Assembly: GCA_002420315.1 (NCBI GenBank)
Contig: DIHU01000234.1
Coordinates: forward strand, 1-10,616
Direction: 5' to 3'
Origin: Akkermansiaceae bacterium UBA5688
Lineage (GTDB): Bacteria > Verrucomicrobiota > Verrucomicrobiia > Verrucomicrobiales > Akkermansiaceae
DNA: 10,616 nucleotides
A program made the translations under genes and the position numbers. Positions 1 through 7,481 of this stretch are shown here, in pieces. The notes below the pieces were generated by a model. That model was not told the DNA's origin. It saw nothing but the letters and a program-made list of their open reading frames with translations, and made no database searches. Every line of letters starts with the position of its first letter. The first letter of the stretch is position 1.

Positions 1-2
1 AA

Positions 3-710
3 ATAGAGGCTTTTCTAGCTGCGAATTACTCGGATGCTAATGTGACCGCGGCAGGAGATTTCTCAAATTTCAACGCAGCGAGCACTCAATCGGCCCTTGA
101 TGGCGTAGATCTCGTTATCATCGGGCGCAGTCTTTCGAGTTCTGCATATGCCAATGGAAATGCTGACGGCTATAACGGCCTCGAAATTCCTGTGCTGAAT
201 TTTACTAGTTATACGGCTCGGAATGCTGGTAATCGCATGGGATGGCACACTGGCTCGGCGACAAATAACAAGTCCGTTGCTGGAAATGAAACCACCATCA
301 CGGCGGCCGGTTCAAATTTTCTTGGGGTCCCCGCTGGAGCTTACGATTTATTCGATACCAACGTTGGAGGAGACTTCAATGGTCTCGGCACCGGAACGGC
401 AAGTGTGGGTGGTGGAAATGTCCTTGCGACTATTGGTGGGGATATCCTAGCGGCTTATTGGGAAACTGGAGCTGCCCCCGGAGATCCAGCTTCTGCGGGA
501 GTTGACACTTTTCCAGCTCCCCGCCTCCTTATGAATCTTGACGACGATCCTCGCCCAACTGGAGAGTTCACTGCTCAGACTGCGTTAGGACTATCTCTAA
601 CTATTAGCACGATCGGTGATTTTGGTGGGTTGACCCCCGTCCCGGAGCCTTCTTCGGCCCTTCTTGGCCTCACAGGTCTTGGTCTGCTTTTCATTCGTCG
701 TCGGAAGTAA
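3..710 (+). CDS. PEP-CTERM sorting-domain surface protein, 5' end outside window
   Basis: The reading frame is open back to the first bases of the window (first whole codon at 3), so about 235 C-terminal residues are visible. The GTG at 42 is unlikely to be the true start, because the codons before it (IEAFLAANYSDAN) read like normal protein. The C-terminus is a textbook PEP-CTERM tail: VPEPS, then a glycine/leucine-rich hydrophobic segment, then FIRRRK before the TAA. In known systems this tail directs a secreted protein to exosortase processing and envelope anchoring. The body is rich in Gly, Ala, Asn and Thr, low in Cys, and suits an extracellular protein. An early segment, DLVIIGRSLSSSAY followed by PVLNFTSYTARNAGNRMGW, resembles a Rossmann-like region that I recall from other verrucomicrobial and planctomycete secreted proteins. 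I cannot give it a function. An intrinsic terminator follows 30 bases after the stop. Confidence 0.85.
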   Translation: MEAFLAANYSDANVTAAGDFSNFNAASTQSALDGVDLVIIGRSLSSSAYANGNADGYNGLEIPVLNFTSYTARNAGNRMGWHTGSATNNKSVAGNETTITAAGSNFLGVPAGAYDLFDTNVGGDFNGLGTGTASVGGGNVLATIGGDILAAYWETGAAPGDPASAGVDTFPAPRLLMNLDDDPRPTGEFTAQTALGLSLTISTIGDFGGLTPVPEPSSALLGLTGLGLLFIRRRK

Positions 711-739
711 AGGTCCTTTTCAGAACCAAATTACCAAAG

Positions 740-768
740 CACAAGGTCTCATGGCCTTGTGTTTTTTT
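740..768 (+). terminator. Rho-independent terminator after PEP-CTERM gene
   Basis: CACAAGGTC (740-748) pairs with GGCCTTGTG (753-761) as a 9-bp stem with one T-G wobble around a TCAT tetraloop. A run of seven T (762-768) follows directly. It ends transcription of the PEP-CTERM gene. The next gene begins only 41 bases after the T-run. Confidence 0.9.
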
Positions 769-809
769 GTTTTATCAGTGTTCGGTTTACTGCTTTGCTG
801 TCGTTTGAG

Positions 810-3407
810 ATGCGCTTTGCCTTTGTCCTTCTAATGACTCTTATTGGTCTGAACGGCCAAGAGGTATGGTGGTCAATGCAGCCCCTTGAGCGTCCTGAGG
901 TTCCGTCCGGGGCTGAGAAGGTAATTGTGGATCGGTTTATTCGGGCGAAGCAGAGGCAACTTGGGCTCACTTCTTCGGGTGCTGCAGAAAAGCGGGTTTT
1001 GGCGCGTCGTTTGGCTTTCGATCTTTGGGGAATGCCCCTTTCACCAAAAAGGATGGATACCTTCGTGCAAGACGAAAGGCCTGAGGCTTATCGGGAATTG
1101 GTGGATGAACTTTTGGCCTCGCCTCGATATGGTGAACGCTGGGCGCGTCACTGGTTGGATGCGGTTCATTTCGGAGAGACTCACGGATACGATAAAGACC
1201 AGCCCCGAAATCATGCTTGGCCTTATCGAGATTACGTCATCCGCGCACTCAACGAAGATAAACCCTACGCGGAATTTGTAAGGGAGCAGATCGCCGGAGA
1301 TAGACTTTTGCCCCATCACCGTGACGGGATAGAGGCTACCGGATTTTTGGCTGCGGGGCCATGGGATCTCATCGGACATGCCGAGGTTCCCGAGAGTAAA
1401 ATCGATGGGAAGGTAGCGCGCCATCTGGACCGTGACGATATGGTGACCGCAGTCATGACGACTTTCTCTTCGTTCACGGTGCAATGCGCCCAGTGTCACG
1501 ACCACAAGGCGGATCCGGTCACGATGAAGGACTATTATTCCTTGCAATCGATTTTCGCTGCTCTTGATCGGTCCGACCGCGAGTATGATTTGGATCCGGT
1601 GGTCGTTCAAAAGCGCGAGAACCTGGTAGCGCAGATCTCGGCGAAGCAATCTAAGTTAACAAAAGTGCGAGCTGATATCGACGTTGCTAAGACCCCTGAG
1701 CTCAAGAAGCTGGAGAAATTGGTCACTAGGTCTGGGCAGAAACGATCAGACCGGTATGGATACCACAGTCAGGTTTCGGCCAAACAGGATACGGTGAAGT
1801 GGGTGCAGGCCGATTTGGGAAGTTCCTTGCCATTGGGGGAAGTGGAGATTTTTCCTGCGGATGAGTATGGATTCCCAGATTTTGGATTTCCCCATCGTTT
1901 CCGGGTCGAGATTTCTGATGACGAGGAATTTGTTACCAAATCAATTTTAGCGGATCAAACCGGGGCCGACTTCTCCCGCCCAGGAGCAGGGCCTATCGTA
2001 ATCAAGGGGCAGGGAAAGAGGGCTCGTTTTGTTCGAATAGTAGCAACTAAGTTGTGGAGTCGCCGTCATGCCGGAGGACCTTTGAGTAATGATTGGATCT
2101 TTGCTCTGAGTGAGGTGAAGGTGATTTCGAATGGCAAATCTTTGATGCCGAAAAAAGTAGAGGCTCTCGATTCCATCCAGGCTATGCCAAGGTGGGGCCG
2201 TGCTAATCTGATTGATGGTAGAACTGGCACTGGGGTCACGAAAATTGATCCCAAGGAGAAGAAGAGGTATGATCACCTTCTGCAAAAACATGCGGGAAGC
2301 TTATTAAGAAAGGAAAAGCAATTTGCGGACGAGGTGAAAGCATTGGAGAGAGAGGTCTCGGCTCTCCCTAAACCTCAAAGGGTATATGCGGCCAATGTTC
2401 ATCACGGAAATGGAAATTTCATGGGTCGCGGTCATGTGAATGGAAAGCCACGAGAGATACGTATCCTGGATCGAGGTGATGTGACCAGCCCACTTGATGT
2501 AGTAGGGCCTGCTCCGGTTCCCGGAATTGTGGAGGGCGTAAATTCATTCGATCTCCCAGCGAATCACTTGGAAGGAGATCGCAGGGTCGCGTTGGCCAAT
2601 TGGGTGGTGCATCCCAAAAATAAGCTCACTTGGCGAAGCATTGTTAACCGGGTTTGGCAACAGCACTTTGGAGTTGGGCTGGTTGAGACCGCCAATGATT
2701 TTGGCCGGATCGGTGAAAAACCGACAAATCCCGAATTACTCGACTGGTTAGCGGTTGAATTTCGTGATGGCGGTGGGTCATTAAAAAAACTTCATCGTAT
2801 GATTCTTCTGAGCGAAACCTATCGTCAAAGAAGCTCGGGGCATCCTCAAAATGCTTCAGTAGATGGCTCGAATCGATTTCTCTGGAGGCAGAATCGAAGA
2901 CGTCTTGAAGCGGAGGTGGTCCGTGACACCGTCCTTACGGTGGCGGGAAAAATGAACCTCAAAATGGGAGGCCCGTCCTTTCAGGATTTTATTATTGAGA
3001 AGCCTCAACACTCTCCGCATTACCAATATCACAAAGCAGATCCTGATGATCCGGCGACTCATCGCCGTTCTATTTACCGTTTTCTGGTTCGGTCTCAACC
3101 CCAGCCATTTATGGATGCTCTAGATTGTGCTGACCCTTCCTTGTTGGTTGATAAGAGGAGTGAAACGACGACTTCGTTACAAGCTCTTGCGATGTTGAAT
3201 AACCGTTTCATTCTTCGTATGGCGGAACATGTTGCGGTTGATCTTAAAAAGGAGGAGGACCCCGTGGAGGAGTTAATTGCACGTTCCCTCGGGAGGCCTT
3301 TAAGACTAGAGGAACGAGGCCTTTTAGAGAGCTATGCTAGTTCCCATGGTATGGCGGCTTTGGTCCGATTGGTTTTTAATATGAGTGAGTTTTCCTACGT
3401 GGATTGA
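810..3407 (+). CDS. DUF1549/DUF1553 (PSCyt2-PSD1) secreted cytochrome-like protein with discoidin-like insert
   Basis: This is an 865-residue protein. The ATG at 810 is chosen because it gives a short Sec-type signal (MRFAFVLLMTLIGLNG, then QEVWW); the in-frame GTG at 759 lies inside the terminator stem. Residues about 36-255 match PSCyt2/DUF1549, including GERWARHWLDAVHF and one CxxCH (C226, C229, H230) in the CAQCHDHK context typical of that domain, a possible c-type haem site. No separate N-terminal PSCyt1 haem domain is present. Residues about 315-450 look like an F5/8 type C (discoidin) module, flanked by two Lys/Glu-rich probable coiled coils (about 270-300 and 490-520). Residues about 545-865 match PSD1/DUF1553, with NRVWQQHFGVGLV and TTTSLQALAMLNN. 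The biochemical role of the family is unknown. The stop is 4 bases before the DUF1501 start, so the two are almost certainly co-transcribed. Confidence 0.93.
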   Translation: MRFAFVLLMTLIGLNGQEVWWSMQPLERPEVPSGAEKVIVDRFIRAKQRQLGLTSSGAAEKRVLARRLAFDLWGMPLSPKRMDTFVQDERPEAYRELVDELLASPRYGERWARHWLDAVHFGETHGYDKDQPRNHAWPYRDYVIRALNEDKPYAEFVREQIAGDRLLPHHRDGIEATGFLAAGPWDLIGHAEVPESKIDGKVARHLDRDDMVTAVMTTFSSFTVQCAQCHDHKADPVTMKDYYSLQSIFAALDRSDREYDLDPVVVQKRENLVAQISAKQSKLTKVRADIDVAKTPELKKLEKLVTRSGQKRSDRYGYHSQVSAKQDTVKWVQADLGSSLPLGEVEIFPADEYGFPDFGFPHRFRVEISDDEEFVTKSILADQTGADFSRPGAGPIVIKGQGKRARFVRIVATKLWSRRHAGGPLSNDWIFALSEVKVISNGKSLMPKKVEALDSIQAMPRWGRANLIDGRTGTGVTKIDPKEKKRYDHLLQKHAGSLLRKEKQFADEVKALEREVSALPKPQRVYAANVHHGNGNFMGRGHVNGKPREIRILDRGDVTSPLDVVGPAPVPGIVEGVNSFDLPANHLEGDRRVALANWVVHPKNKLTWRSIVNRVWQQHFGVGLVETANDFGRIGEKPTNPELLDWLAVEFRDGGGSLKKLHRMILLSETYRQRSSGHPQNASVDGSNRFLWRQNRRRLEAEVVRDTVLTVAGKMNLKMGGPSFQDFIIEKPQHSPHYQYHKADPDDPATHRRSIYRFLVRSQPQPFMDALDCADPSLLVDKRSETTTSLQALAMLNNRFILRMAEHVAVDLKKEEDPVEELIARSLGRPLRLEERGLLESYASSHGMAALVRLVFNMSEFSYVD

Positions 3408-3411
3408 AGCG

Positions 3412-4857
3412 ATGACAAACCGACGTGATTTTTTGTGGCAATCCGGTGGCGGCCTCGGAGGGGTGGCCTTGTCCTCTCTTCTTGGAGGTGAGGCCCGGGG
3501 TGGCGGAGTTTTGCAAGAAGCTCATCATCGGCCCAAGGCGAAAAGGGTGATTCAGCTCTTCATGGCTGGTGCGGCGAGCCATCTTGATCTCTTTGATTAC
3601 AAGCCAGAGTTGGTTAAGCGACACGGTGAAAAATCAGATTTCGGAGAGCATGTGGAAGCCTTTCAAAATGGTCTAGGTCCTTGGAAAAAACCGGTGTGGG
3701 ACTTCGCGCCGCATGGGACTTGCGGTAAGTTGCTGGGAGAGACCGTTTCGCCCTTGGGCGAGGTGGTGGATGAAATGGCCTTTATTCATAATATGACAGG
3801 AAGGACCGGAGTTCATAGCCAGGCAACCTACCTGCAGGCTACGGGTTTTGATCGTCCTGGATTTCCAGGAATGGGGTCGTGGGTGAGTTATGGGTTGGGA
3901 AGCCTAAACGATAATCTACCCACTTTTGTGGTTCTTCCTGATCATCGAGGATATGCTTCAAATGGTCCCAAGAATTGGGCTTCGGCCTTTTTGCCGACGG
4001 TTCATCAGGGAACGATCATCCGTCCGGGAACGAGTGAGCCGATTACCCATCTTTTCCCTCACGAGAGTGCAAAATATCTTACGCCACAGGCTGAGAAAGA
4101 TGCCGGAAGCTTGCTTGGCAAATTGAATCGGCAATATGCGAAACAACGTTCTGGCGATTCGCGTTTAGAGGCTCGGATTCAAAGCTACGAACTGGCGGCA
4201 CGAATGCAACTGGCCGCGCCTGAAGCACTCGATCTCTCCGGTGAGCCGGATTATATCAAGTCAATGTATGGCCTTTCATCTGATGGTACAAAGTGGCCGA
4301 AGGAAATTAATTGGAAGGAAGAGGCCGATGCCTTTGGTCGTAAGTGCCTTTCTGCGCGTCGCCTTTTGGAGCGAGGAGTAAAGTTTGTGCAGATTTGGTC
4401 GGGCAATGACAACGGCTTTCCGCGGCGTAACTGGGATAGTCACGAAGATATCGAACGTGAACATGGCCCGCTTTCGCGTGGTATGGCGATTGGAACGGCC
4501 GCCCTCATCAAGGATTTGAAACAACGTGGAATGCTCGAAGATACCGTGATTCTTTGGACTACTGAATTTGGGCGCATGCCTTCGACACAAGGCAGCAAAG
4601 GGCGTGATCATAATCCTCACGTGTTCACCAACTGGCTTGCTGGGGGCGGAGTGCGTGGCGGTGTCACTCATGGTGAGAGCGATGAGTGGGGTTACAAACC
4701 AGCGGACCGGAAAAATCCCACGCAAGTGTATGATATTCACGCCACCATCCTCCACTTACTTGGGATTGATCACGAGAAATTGGTATTTCGGAAGGATAGT
4801 ATCGACCGCCGTTTGACCGATGTTCATGGAAAGGTCATCCGCGAAATCCTTGCTTAG
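3412..4857 (+). CDS. DUF1501 family protein with Tat signal
   Basis: This is a 481-residue protein. The ATG at 3412 is preferred over the GTG at 3385, which lies inside the upstream gene, because it starts a twin-arginine-like leader, MTNRRDFLWQSGGGLGG. That leader predicts folded export through Tat. DUF1501 (PF07394) is placed in the alkaline-phosphatase/sulfatase-like superfamily, and typical motifs are visible: AASHLDLFDYKPEL near the N-terminus, NWDSHEDIEREHGPL, TEFGRMP (T384-P390), GRDHNPH (G397-H403) and DIHATILHLLGID near the C-terminus. The His and Asp residues in these motifs would be candidate metal ligands. No reaction is established for the family. The start lies 4 bases after the DUF1549/DUF1553 stop, with only a weak GAAG upstream, so translational coupling is likely. 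This pairing is very common in planctomycetes and verrucomicrobia. Confidence 0.94.
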   Translation: MTNRRDFLWQSGGGLGGVALSSLLGGEARGGGVLQEAHHRPKAKRVIQLFMAGAASHLDLFDYKPELVKRHGEKSDFGEHVEAFQNGLGPWKKPVWDFAPHGTCGKLLGETVSPLGEVVDEMAFIHNMTGRTGVHSQATYLQATGFDRPGFPGMGSWVSYGLGSLNDNLPTFVVLPDHRGYASNGPKNWASAFLPTVHQGTIIRPGTSEPITHLFPHESAKYLTPQAEKDAGSLLGKLNRQYAKQRSGDSRLEARIQSYELAARMQLAAPEALDLSGEPDYIKSMYGLSSDGTKWPKEINWKEEADAFGRKCLSARRLLERGVKFVQIWSGNDNGFPRRNWDSHEDIEREHGPLSRGMAIGTAALIKDLKQRGMLEDTVILWTTEFGRMPSTQGSKGRDHNPHVFTNWLAGGGVRGGVTHGESDEWGYKPADRKNPTQVYDIHATILHLLGIDHEKLVFRKDSIDRRLTDVHGKVIREILA

Positions 4858-4936
4858 GGTCTTTGACCGCCTTCGCAAAATGAATCTTTTCATTTCTCGA
4901 CAAAGAACGGCTTCTTGTCCTGTATTAATCTCAACT

Positions 4937-5821
4937 ATGAACCGAAGAGAATCACTTACCGCCCTTTCGGGTAGCGCTGCTACTGCCGCCGTTTTTTCCG
5001 CTCTGGGAGCACAAGTTAAAGCTGCTGAAGAAGATGCGGCGAAAGCCGGAGCCGAGTTTAAGCATTCAGTTTGTCATTGGTGCTTTGGAAACATTCCGCT
5101 TGATCAATTCTGCGTCGAGGTAAAGAAAATGGGGATTGAATCGATCGAGATCCTTTTTCCTAACCAGTGGGAGACTGTTGCCAAGCACGGACTTGAATGC
5201 GCGATGGGTCGTCCTCGTCCCATCAAGGGAATTGGTGGAATTGGCACCTCTTTTGAGAAAAAGGAAAACCACGACACTCTCGTGAAAATCTATGAGGAGA
5301 TCATTCCTCTTGCTGCCAAAGCTGGGAATGTTCCTCAAGTGATTGCTTTCTCCGGAAATCGTCGTGGCCTCACCGACGAAGAGGGTTTGAAAAACTGTGC
5401 CGAGGGGGTGAAGCGAATCATGCCGATTGCCGAGAAGCACAACATTACAATTTCGATGGAGCTCTTAAACTCCAAGAAGGATCATCGGGATTACCTTTGC
5501 GATCGCACCCAGTGGGGCGCTGATCTCGTCAAAGAGGTCGGGTCTGAGCGCTTTAAGCTTTTGTATGACATCTACCACATGCAGATTATGGAGGGAGATT
5601 GCATTGCAACCTTCAGTAAGCACATTGATGCCATTTCCCACTTTCATACCGCAGGTGTTCCGGGACGTAACGAGATCGATGATACCCAGGAGTTGAACTA
5701 TGTGGGTATTTGTAAAGCCTTAGCGAAGTTGGGTTACAAGGGATATCTCGGTCAGGAATTTAGACCGAAAAATGATCCTTTGACCTCTCTCAAGCAGGCT
5801 ATCGATATCTGCACGGTTTAG
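4937..5821 (+). CDS. Tat-exported TIM-barrel isomerase, hydroxypyruvate isomerase-like (AP_endonuc_2 family)
   Basis: This is a 294-residue protein. The ATG at 4937 begins MNRRESLTALSGSAATAA, a twin-arginine-like leader ending near an AxA (VKAAEE). In-frame starts at 4820 and 4880 would only add a tail before it. The rest is a xylose-isomerase-like TIM barrel (PF01261) opening with SVCHWCFGNIPLDQFC, as in hydroxypyruvate isomerase-like proteins. Four metal-ligand positions can be read: E175 (ISMELLNS), D211 (YDIYHMQ), H237 (HFHTAGVPGR) and E274 (GQEFRP), with the two glutamates as likely catalytic residues. The cytoplasmic E. coli Hyi is about 258 residues; the excess here is mainly the leader. 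The substrate is uncertain: hydroxypyruvate, another keto-sugar or a keto-glycoside product are all possible. There is no clear Shine-Dalgarno, and a 79-base gap separates it from DUF1501. A strong terminator follows. Confidence 0.88.
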   Translation: MNRRESLTALSGSAATAAVFSALGAQVKAAEEDAAKAGAEFKHSVCHWCFGNIPLDQFCVEVKKMGIESIEILFPNQWETVAKHGLECAMGRPRPIKGIGGIGTSFEKKENHDTLVKIYEEIIPLAAKAGNVPQVIAFSGNRRGLTDEEGLKNCAEGVKRIMPIAEKHNITISMELLNSKKDHRDYLCDRTQWGADLVKEVGSERFKLLYDIYHMQIMEGDCIATFSKHIDAISHFHTAGVPGRNEIDDTQELNYVGICKALAKLGYKGYLGQEFRPKNDPLTSLKQAIDICTV

Positions 5822-5840
5822 CAGATCTAGAATTACAGAA

Positions 5841-5874
5841 AGTCTCTGGAATAGGATTCCAGGGGCTTTTTTTT
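5841..5874 (+). terminator. Rho-independent terminator after isomerase gene
   Basis: AGTCTCTGGAAT (5841-5852) pairs with ATTCCAGGGGCT (5856-5867) as a 12-bp stem with two G-T wobbles around an AGG loop. The T-run spans 5867-5874. It closes the plus-strand block just before the convergent minus-strand genes end. Confidence 0.92.
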
Positions 5875-5876
5875 AG

Positions 5877-5900
5877 GGTGTCGCTCTTGAGGGCGATACT
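5877..5900. other. Second stem-loop in the convergent intergenic region
   Basis: GTGTCGCTC (5878-5886) pairs with GGGCGATAC (5891-5899) around a TTGA loop, a 9-bp stem with two wobbles. It lies immediately after the T-run of the stronger terminator. No T-run follows it directly on either strand (a five-T run comes on the plus strand a few bases later). It may be a backup terminator or a 3'-end stabilising hairpin for the minus-strand transcript, but it is not a canonical intrinsic terminator. Confidence 0.4.
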
Positions 5901-5942
5901 AGGTTTTTCCCTACTGAATCGGATGACTAGAAGGTGGCTGTG

Positions 5943-6518
5943 TTATTTATGTTCGATGATCTCAATTTTACGAAAGGAGATCGACATATCGCGATTACCG
6001 TGGAGTTGGAGGCCGAGGGGGCCTTTTTCGATGGCGGTTTTTGAATCGTAGGTGACCGCTTTGACCCCGTTGAGCCAGGTTTTGTAAGTGCTTCCTTTCA
6101 CTTCAATTTTCAGAACATTCCATTCCGTGGGTTTCACGGCAGCAATAGCTTCCTTGCCTTCGATTGGGTAACCTTTCCCTGGAATGTAGGGAGAGGCGGT
6201 TAGGTCACGCTTTAGGGAGCCGGAGATGCCGATCTGGATTTGATCGTGGTTTTTTTTCAACATCACACCTGAGTCTATTGTGCCATGCCCTAGTTTGTAT
6301 TCCAGAGTGAGAGTGAAGTCTTGGAATTCTTTAGTGGTCCAAAGAACGGATCCTTTTCTCTTGGGGCCAGACTGACAGTGGAGAACGCCATCTTTGGCGC
6401 TCCAATAAGCAAAGTCGCCCTTGGCATCTGATTTCCAACCGGTGAGGTCTTTACCATTAAATAGGGAATCGCTGCCAAAGACCGTGAAAGTAAAAAGGAA
6501 ATAGAGGAGATATCTCAT
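5943..6518 (-). CDS. DUF1080 (3-keto-disaccharide hydrolase family) small secreted protein
   Basis: This is a 191-residue protein. The N-terminus is a short Sec-type signal (MRYLLYFLFTFTVFG, then SDSLFNG). The mature part is a single DUF1080/PF06439 concanavalin-like domain, with SLFNGKDLTGW at residues 18-28, a YWSAKDGVLHC strand at 39-48, EWNVLKIEVKG at 132-142, TWLNGVKAV at 148-155 and GPLGLQLHGN at 167-175. The PF06439 name reflects keto-sugar glycoside cleavage shown for some members; many members are only inferred to act on sugars. Its length suits a stand-alone single domain. It follows the alpha/beta hydrolase on the same strand after 110 bases. No Shine-Dalgarno is seen before the ATG. 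An extended -10 lies about 75 bases upstream, so it may have its own promoter. It converges with the isomerase gene. Confidence 0.9.
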   Translation of the reverse strand: MRYLLYFLFTFTVFGSDSLFNGKDLTGWKSDAKGDFAYWSAKDGVLHCQSGPKRKGSVLWTTKEFQDFTLTLEYKLGHGTIDSGVMLKKNHDQIQIGISGSLKRDLTASPYIPGKGYPIEGKEAIAAVKPTEWNVLKIEVKGSTYKTWLNGVKAVTYDSKTAIEKGPLGLQLHGNRDMSISFRKIEIIEHK

Positions 6519-6591
6519 AGAACAACCATACGCAGCCTAGAAGGTGGCCTTTCGTTTTCCTGCGATTCTCGCGAATAGTTCTTCGCCTAGG

Positions 6592-6600
6592 TTTATACCA
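6592..6600 (-). promoter_or_regulatory. Possible extended -10 promoter for the DUF1080 gene
   Basis: Read on the minus strand, the bases are TGGTATAAA, which matches the extended -10 pattern TGnTATAAT at all but the last base. It lies in the 110-base gap between the hydrolase stop and the DUF1080 start and would give a leader of roughly 65-70 bases. I see no convincing -35 at normal spacing, so this is a suggestion only. Confidence 0.4.
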
Positions 6601-6628
6601 GATGTGGCACTGGCAAGGCGCTGAAGAG

Positions 6629-7420
6629 CTAAGAGCTTACTTTGAGGTGCTCGTTGCAGAACTTCAGCTGGAGGTCGATCCAGTTCTCGCCTTTTTTTAC
6701 TTGGGGAAGTTTGTTGCGCGGACCGCCATAGGCTTCCACCGGAATGCCCAGCGATTTTGCTTTATCCCGAATGAGTTCAAGTTGCTTGGGTGGGTGAATG
6801 AAGTCGTTGGGTCTTGCGTTTGAGTAAAGGAAAAGTGGAGCTTCACCCTTTTCCATAAAACCAAGTGCGAAGTCCTTGGTTCCAATGGGTTGCATAACGC
6901 CAACGACTACGCCGGGACGTGAACTTAGTTTATCGATTGGGTCTTTTGCTTCCGGGTCTGCTAGGTCATCGTGGTAACCGAGAAATTGGCTAATTAGAGC
7001 TCCAGCTGAGACGCCTCCACAGGCGAGTCGGTTTGGATCGATATTCCAGCGCTTTGATTGAGAGCGGACAAATTTTACGGCCCGTCCGCAGTGATCCACG
7101 ATTTCGCGATATTCCATGTCTTTACTGAGAAAAGGATAGTTACAACTCACGACGGCATATCCGGCTTTTTGGAATTTGTTTAAAGTGGAACGACCATACT
7201 TTTCGATCTGGTTTTTATCACCGTTACGAAATCCCCCGCCGTGGAACCAAACGAAGACGGGAGCTGGTTTTTCGTCCTTTTTGAGGGCCGGATAGAAATC
7301 GAGAGTATTACGCTCGTGCTTGGAATCATATTTGAGATTGCGGACCGCTTCTCCATGGAGAGAAACCGTCAAGAGGGCAATTAATTTAAGAAATTTCACA
7401 TCAAAACGTTCTGATGGCAT
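6629..7420 (-). CDS. Secreted alpha/beta hydrolase, esterase/lipase type, atypical catalytic histidine
   Basis: This is a 263-residue protein. The ATG at 7420 gives MPSERFD before the hydrophobic stretch VKFLKLIALLTVSLHG, a Sec-type signal; the in-frame GTG at residue 8 is an alternative start. The fold is that of the esterase/lipase (BD-FAE/hormone-sensitive-lipase-like) group. HGGG at 60-63 would form the oxyanion hole, GVSAG at 136-140 gives nucleophile S138 in a GxSxG elbow, and D206 (RPNDFIHP) sits where the acid residue is expected. The catalytic His usually found about 20-35 residues later in a G-H-G-like loop is not seen; the region reads YGGPRNKLP. Only H209 and H258 remain in the C-terminal part. 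The substrate is unknown; deacylation of a carbohydrate would suit the neighbours. It starts 64 bases from the divergent DUF1592-type gene and shares its strand with DUF1080. Confidence 0.88.
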   Translation of the reverse strand: MPSERFDVKFLKLIALLTVSLHGEAVRNLKYDSKHERNTLDFYPALKKDEKPAPVFVWFHGGGFRNGDKNQIEKYGRSTLNKFQKAGYAVVSCNYPFLSKDMEYREIVDHCGRAVKFVRSQSKRWNIDPNRLACGGVSAGALISQFLGYHDDLADPEAKDPIDKLSSRPGVVVGVMQPIGTKDFALGFMEKGEAPLFLYSNARPNDFIHPPKQLELIRDKAKSLGIPVEAYGGPRNKLPQVKKGENWIDLQLKFCNEHLKVSS

Positions 7421-7475
7421 TGGTGCTTTGACAAGAGAAAGCTCGCAAGATGAGGGTTTTGAGAAAAGTATTCTT

Positions 7476-7481
7476 GAGGTG
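7476..7481 (+). promoter_or_regulatory. Shine-Dalgarno that fixes the DUF1592-type gene start
   Basis: GAGGTG ends 3 bases before the ATG at 7485 (GAGG to ATG spacing of 5). This is the only convincing ribosome binding site in the window. It supports 7485 over the upstream in-frame start at 7320, which would run antisense through the neighbouring hydrolase gene. Confidence 0.75.

Noticed and set aside
759..809. GTG at 759 as the start of the DUF1549/DUF1553 gene
   Set aside because: It lies within the 3' arm of the terminator hairpin and would put a run of Phe/Cys-rich residues before the clean signal peptide that begins at the ATG at 810.
1041..1649. Long minus-strand open frame opposite the DUF1549 domain
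   Set aside because: It is fully antisense to a strongly supported gene, has no recognisable domain or export signal, and fits a codon-bias shadow.
4276..4755. Minus-strand open frame opposite the DUF1501 C-terminus
   Set aside because: It is antisense to conserved motifs of DUF1501, and its translation shows no coherent protein features.
4820..4936. Starts at 4820 or 4880 for the isomerase gene
   Set aside because: The first overlaps the end of the DUF1501 gene, and both add an unlikely tail before the twin-arginine leader at 4937.
4858..4936. Promoter search in the gap before the isomerase gene (TTGACC at 4863-4868, TATTAA at 4923-4928)
   Set aside because: The two boxes are about 54 bases apart and neither has a suitable partner, so readthrough from the DUF1501 gene is as likely as a separate promoter.
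7428..7433. TTGACA as a sigma-70 -35 box for the DUF1592-type gene
   Set aside because: The bases 16-18 downstream (around 7450-7457) do not resemble a -10 box, and the nearest TATTCT (7469-7474) is 35 bases away.
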